Positions 5,183 through 8,761 of a stretch of 8,761 nucleotides of DNA are shown piece by piece. The translations under genes and the position numbers were made by a program. Source of the stretch: CAVZLD01 sp964522605 (lineage in GTDB: Bacteria > Planctomycetota > Planctomycetia > Pirellulales > Pirellulaceae); assembly GCA_964522605.1 (NCBI GenBank), contig CAZFWV010000293.1:1-8761 (forward strand), given 5' to 3'. The number at the start of each line of letters is the position of its first letter. Within the stretch, counting starts at the first letter, position 1. The notes below the pieces were generated by a model. That model did no database searches, was not told where the DNA came from, and saw only the letters and a program-made list of their open reading frames with translations.

Positions 5183-7369
5183 TCATTCGGTGGGTTCTTC
5201 GGCAATCACTAACCAGCCCGTATCCCCGATATCCGCCGGTCGTCCGCGAATGATAACGGGCTCCATGGCAGCCAAGTGAGTTTCTTGATCCAAGGGGTCG
5301 ATGAAATCTTCGAGGATGCTAGACGTGGCTTCTCCGAAAAACCGATCGGCCAGCTTCCGATCCTGCCGCAGGGACAGGCCCTGTTGCAGAATCGCGGGAT
5401 CTAGACGAGGGAGACCTCGTCCGCTGCCGCGCACTCCGAGCCGCGCATGATGCAGTACCAATCCCGGCTTGCTCTCCAGTTGATCGACGCGACTATCCAC
5501 GAGCAGCGCGCGCCGTCCGATCGCGAACTCACCCAACTCAACACACATCCCAAGAACGCCGATCCGTTGGCGACTTGAATCCTCCGCCGGCCCATTCCAG
5601 ACCGGCACAGAGAACGCAACCATCAGCGTTGCGGTGTTCGTGCTTTCGTAGACGGCGGACATGTGTACGATCTTGCCCTCGAGCGGCATTCCGCCGACGA
5701 CTTCCACCGACTCAGGGGTCAGATCTCGGCCGCGACCATGAAAGTAATCGCGGTGTGCATAATTTTTGCCGATGCTGTCCGCTTCGGGCACACGCGCGAC
5801 TTGAGTCCCTTCGATCGCGTTGAGAATCCAGCTCGTGGTCTTCACAGCATTACTATTGGCGATGAAGCGTTTATCGAGCCAAGTTTGAACGTCGGTTCGC
5901 AGCGGCGCATGAAGCGAACCGTCTGCAACAATGGCTTGATTCATCTTCTCCAGCAGATCGCGCAAATGCGGAGACGCCGCTTCGGCTTCGAGGATTCTCC
6001 ACCGCAGATCGATTTCCTGGGCAATTGACTTCGCCAGGAACAGCGCCGACGATTGAAGATTCTCGCGCCGTGCGACCTCGGCCAGTGTTTGAGAAGCCTC
6101 TGCATCTTTCCGGGCCACGAGTTCACTCCGCGCGAGCTTCCCGAGCCACAACGCCGACGCCCCTGCAATAATCAGGCACAAGGCAAGACAGGCGACCGCA
6201 ACCTGAGCTGCCAACCGATGCCGTCGGGCAAAACGAGCCACTCGACTCGACCAAGGTTCGCTCATGGCATTCACCGGTTCATCCGCCAAATAGCGCTCGA
6301 CATCCTCGGCCAATTCCAGGGCGGTGGGATATCGGGATGCGGGTTGCAGCGCCATGGCCCGGCGACAGATGGCTTCCAGAGCCCGCGGGATCTCGCTGCG
6401 AACCTGAGACGGCAGCGGCAGCCGGCCTTCGATGATCTTCGTCTTGATTTCGATCAGCGATTCACCGGTGGCCGGTGGAACTCCGGTGAGAATCTTGAAC
6501 AAGGTCGCTCCCAGACTGTAAACATCACTCGCCGGTGTCGGCGCCAGTTCGGAGGCCTGTTCAGGACTCATATACGCGGGGGTCCCGGCACCAAGGCTGG
6601 ACGAACTTCCGGAACTGCCCGAACGGAGCATGAGCGTCTTCTCGCCACTGATGCGAAAACGTTCGTCGCGCATGACGGGCGAGGCGAGGCCCCAATCCAC
6701 GACGATTGTTTCGCCGTAACGCCCGAGCAACACATTCTCCGGTTTGATATCTCGATGGACGATGCCTCGGTTGTGCGCATAAGCGATCGTCTTGCAGACG
6801 GAAATGAAACTCTGCAACAGCCTTCGATGCTCAACGCTTTGCGGATCGCAAGATTTCTGATTCTCCGCGAAATAACGGCGAATTGCCTCGTCCAACGTCA
6901 TGCCGTCGATAAACCGCATCACATAGCACGGCCGACCCTGTGCATCCGCTCCGATACCATACAACGGCACGACCCCCGGATGCTCCAGCCGGCCGGTGAC
7001 TTCGGCTTCCAGCGCGAAGCGTTCTCGCGCAATCGGATCGGCAGCGAGTTGCGCATGAATGAACTTGACCGCAACATTCCGATGCACGGCACGGTCCTCA
7101 CCCACGTAGACCGCGCCGAGACCGCCTTTCGCGAGAAACTCCAGCGATGAGACGCGCATGGAGATCGCCAGATCGTCCTCCGCCCCTGTCTCTGCATCCG
7201 CGCCCTCCATTCTCCGCTGCATTGTCTGAAGTGCCTCCATCCGGACACGAACCTCCTCGATCAAATCCGGATGTTCACAACACAGTTGCTCGACGCTGAT
7301 CTGATCGCCGCGGTCCAGCGCATCTTCCCAGCGATCGAGAAGCGCTTCGATTACTTCGTCATCTGTCAT
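5183..7369 (-). CDS. Transmembrane Ser/Thr protein kinase with C-terminal Cache-like sensor domain
   Basis: From the ATG at 7369 the protein has 728 aa. Residues 1-70 form an acidic helical leader (LLDRWEDALDRG, CEHPDL) typical of planctomycete kinases. The kinase domain spans about 74-365: glycine loop AKGGLGAVYVG (the first Gly is Ala), K102 in VAVK, H205-R206-D207 in VHRDIKPENVLL with N212, D225 in DWG instead of DFG, and SPE for APE at 268-270. The activation segment has a serine-rich stretch (GSSGSSSSLGAG) that could be phosphorylated. One membrane helix lies at about 387-408. The remaining ~320 residues should be outside the cytoplasm; IGKNYAHRDYF (533-543) and GWLVIAEE near the end resemble a Cache sensor. 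The start is chosen for its typical leader, although the ribosome site is weak; the frame is open up to 7510. The sigma gene lies 121 bp upstream on the same strand. Confidence 0.93.
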   Translation of the reverse strand: MTDDEVIEALLDRWEDALDRGDQISVEQLCCEHPDLIEEVRVRMEALQTMQRRMEGADAETGAEDDLAISMRVSSLEFLAKGGLGAVYVGEDRAVHRNVAVKFIHAQLAADPIARERFALEAEVTGRLEHPGVVPLYGIGADAQGRPCYVMRFIDGMTLDEAIRRYFAENQKSCDPQSVEHRRLLQSFISVCKTIAYAHNRGIVHRDIKPENVLLGRYGETIVVDWGLASPVMRDERFRISGEKTLMLRSGSSGSSSSLGAGTPAYMSPEQASELAPTPASDVYSLGATLFKILTGVPPATGESLIEIKTKIIEGRLPLPSQVRSEIPRALEAICRRAMALQPASRYPTALELAEDVERYLADEPVNAMSEPWSSRVARFARRHRLAAQVAVACLALCLIIAGASALWLGKLARSELVARKDAEASQTLAEVARRENLQSSALFLAKSIAQEIDLRWRILEAEAASPHLRDLLEKMNQAIVADGSLHAPLRTDVQTWLDKRFIANSNAVKTTSWILNAIEGTQVARVPEADSIGKNYAHRDYFHGRGRDLTPESVEVVGGMPLEGKIVHMSAVYESTNTATLMVAFSVPVWNGPAEDSSRQRIGVLGMCVELGEFAIGRRALLVDSRVDQLESKPGLVLHHARLGVRGSGRGLPRLDPAILQQGLSLRQDRKLADRFFGEATSSILEDFIDPLDQETHLAAMEPVIIRGRPADIGDTGWLVIAEEPTE

Positions 7370-7490
7370 GGATTCAGTTGCTCGTCTGAAATCGAAGGAA
7401 TCGAAAACGCGTGACGTTATCAAAGAACTCTCGAGGCTGCCTTCGAAAACCCCGAGGCGACCCCAGTTTCTTCCGCCCTCATTGCGGACA

Positions 7491-8111
7491 TCATCGGCCG
7501 GGTGCCTCACCCTGCAACTGTTCGTGGAGCAGCAGTCGGGCGTTCCGCCACAGGCGTTTCACGTGGCGTGATGAGATTCCAAGCAATTGGGCGGCTTCTT
7601 CCTGCGTCAACTCGTGATACCAAAGCAGATCGACGACCTCGCGCTCCCGTTCCGGCAGATTCTGCACGGAGGCATGAAAATCGGCCCAGTCCTGCATCCG
7701 CCGAGGATCTTCGGAGATCTCCGCGCGATCGTACAATTGCGGTTGCTCGGAGTCACCGGAGGCTTCCTGCCGACGTTGAGTAAAATGATTCGCCCCCATT
7801 CCCCGCGGGCCATGGTAATGACGACAGAGATCGATCAACTCCCGACGAATCTGCAATGCCGCCAAACGAAAGAAATGGCGAACATCGGTGATCGGCACCT
7901 CATGTAACGACTCGTAGAGCCGCAACGCAGCGTTCTGCACAATGTCGTCCGTCTGTTCCCACCGACCCACGCGCTCATACCCCCGTTTCATCTTCCGCGT
8001 CATCGAGAACAGACGCTGATTTGCGTAGTTCAGCAGTTCACCGCGAACGGTCAAGTCTCCATCGCGCAGCTGCGATAGACAGCGTTCAATGCCGATCGTG
8101 ATTTCGGACAT
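7491..8111 (-). CDS. ECF-like RNA polymerase sigma factor paired with the Ser/Thr kinase
   Basis: A 206-aa sigma-70 family factor. Sigma-2 lies at about 13-100: LLNYANQRLFSMTRKM, then WEQTDDIVQNAALRLYESL (core binding and -10 recognition), then HFFRLAALQIRRELIDLCRH. A polar linker at about 100-140 (HYHGPRGMGANHF) leads to sigma-4 at about 145-200, with LPEREREVVDLLWYHELT and helix-turn-helix TQEEAAQLLGISSRHVKRLW. The start has GAGG at 8120-8117, 5 nt before the ATG. Planctomycetes have many ECF-like factors encoded beside Ser/Thr kinases, and this pair fits that pattern; regulation by the kinase is inferred. No anti-sigma gene is visible beside it. The upstream 650 bp hold repeats but no clear gene. 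Confidence 0.92.
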   Translation of the reverse strand: MSEITIGIERCLSQLRDGDLTVRGELLNYANQRLFSMTRKMKRGYERVGRWEQTDDIVQNAALRLYESLHEVPITDVRHFFRLAALQIRRELIDLCRHYHGPRGMGANHFTQRRQEASGDSEQPQLYDRAEISEDPRRMQDWADFHASVQNLPEREREVVDLLWYHELTQEEAAQLLGISSRHVKRLWRNARLLLHEQLQGEAPGR

Positions 8112-8423
8112 TCGTACCTCAATCGTGTCTTAGAATACCCACCCGGACGCCCTCCGGACTGGAAAGCGACACATCGACCTAGTCGTTGGTTGCGGAAAGG
8201 TGATCCAACTCGGAATCAGCCGAGTACGTATCTTTTGAGAGTTTCCGATCTCGAAAAGCCCGAGGAACCTCGGAGCACAAGAACAGGAGCCGGTAACTGC
8301 TTCGCCTGGGCCGTGCGCCAAGCGCAAATAAAGTAAAAACACTCACGAGACGGGCCGCGCCGTCCATTTCCAGGAAGGCACAACGCGAAGCAAACCATCC
8401 GGCCTCGAGAGACACCCCATTAT

Positions 8424-8624
8424 GGGGCAGGTCATGCGAGATTTCTAGCAGATCACGAATGGCCACGGAACATCTCGAGCGCACGCCGGCCCAATCGTCT
8501 GTCCCGCCCTCGGACCTTCTTGGCGACCAGTGGCCGCCCTGACCGTGGACGAAATGGAACCACCGTCGCTCGAGACCGATGATTCGAGCACCGGCTCCGC
8601 CCCCCCCGGCGCATTGCCCATCCC
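8424..8624. repeat. Degenerate facing pair of the intergenic repeat
   Basis: GGGGCAGGTCATGCG (8424-8438) differs at 3 of 15 positions from the consensus GGGACAGGCAATGCG, and CGCATTGCCCATCCC (8610-8624) is a worn inverted copy. Together they bracket about 200 bp. Pairing them as one element is an inference; each could be a separate remnant. Confidence 0.4.
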
Positions 8625-8658
8625 GCGGCGCCTCCCCAGCGGTCACACTCACAACCCG

Positions 8659-8673
8659 GGGACAGGCAATGCG
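8659..8673 (+). repeat. Single GGGACAGGCAATGCG repeat
   Basis: This matches exactly the core at 3822-3836 and 8741-8755. It faces the same way as the next copy, 82 bp further on, so no facing arm is seen for it inside the window. Confidence 0.85.
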
Positions 8674-8729
8674 TAAGCGGCCAATCGTATCGACAATTAT
8701 TTCGCAAATTTTCTGACTGCGCGGCGTTA

Positions 8730-8755
8730 GCCTCAACGCAGGGACAGGCAATGCG
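8730..8755 (+). repeat. Extended repeat copy at the window edge
   Basis: The core GGGACAGGCAATGCG at 8741-8755 is preceded by GCCTCAACGCA. The 26-bp whole matches the reverse complement of 1556-1581 at 24 positions, showing that the conserved unit is longer than the 15-bp core. A facing arm, if any, lies beyond the window. Confidence 0.85.
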
Positions 8756-8761
8756 CGGCCG

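Larger units (their letters stand above)
8112..8761. other. Non-coding stretch upstream of the sigma/kinase pair
   Basis: These 650 bp to the window end show no credible gene. The longest minus-strand frame (8751-8179) begins inside a repeat copy and shows no protein-like features. There is a weak TATTCT-like -10 sequence on the minus strand at 8137-8132 before the sigma gene, without a fitting -35. Four copies of the GGGACAGGC repeat, two degenerate and two good, occupy parts of 8424-8755. The next gene to the right is out of view. Confidence 0.6.

Noticed and set aside
5371..5385. GGGACAGGCCCTGTT, a partial match to the intergenic repeat inside the kinase gene
   Set aside because: Only the first ten bases match well, it has no facing arm, and it encodes a plain in-frame segment (QQGLSLR); chance is sufficient.
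6053..7150. 365-codon plus-strand open frame
   Set aside because: It lies wholly antisense to the kinase domain, whose catalytic motifs are intact; it is a shadow frame.
8179..8751. 190-codon minus-strand open frame
   Set aside because: It begins inside a repeat copy, covers degenerate repeats, and shows no recognisable domain, so it is probably a chance frame in GC-rich DNA.

Overview
The window looks like chromosomal DNA of a planctomycete, probably of the Pirellulales/Pirellulaceae type. This rests on three things. An ECF-like sigma factor gene is paired with a large membrane Ser/Thr kinase whose DFG motif reads DWG. A secreted DUF4838-type carbohydrate-related protein and a proline-rich exported PDZ protein are present. 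The DNA is moderately GC-rich, with long intergenic spaces full of short inverted repeats. The lineage is inferred from gene content only; no rRNA or other marker gene is present.

Left end, minus strand (1-1019): a compact operon reads toward the window edge. An ECF sigma factor (1019-501) overlaps by ATGA a small single-TM protein (504 to edge), which sits where an anti-sigma factor usually sits. A third start with an N-terminal membrane helix (from 62) lies inside the end of the second frame. Intergenic 1020-1759: a 100-N scaffold gap flanked on both sides by the same 55 bp, which looks like an assembly k-mer overlap, followed by two copies of a palindromic element at an exact 124-bp period.

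Middle, plus strand (1760-5083): a secreted DUF4838-family protein (1760-3616); a 620-bp repeat-bearing spacer; a secreted proline-rich/PDZ protein (4239-5012); and a strong intrinsic terminator (5045-5083).

Right, minus strand (8111-5183): an ECF-like sigma factor followed 121 bp later by a 728-aa transmembrane Ser/Thr kinase. The kinase's C-terminal half resembles an extracytoplasmic Cache sensor. The likely scheme, by inference, is that the exported sensor domain perceives a ligand, the cytoplasmic kinase signals, and the paired sigma factor redirects transcription. No anti-sigma gene is seen at this locus. The last 650 bp (8112-8761) hold no convincing gene but several more copies of the repeat.

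The most distinctive non-genic signal is a dispersed family built on the 15-mer GGGACAGGCMATGCG and its reverse complement. Well-matched copies lie only in the intergenic spaces, often as facing pairs, which suggests a REP/MITE-like non-autonomous element. No transposase is encoded in the window.
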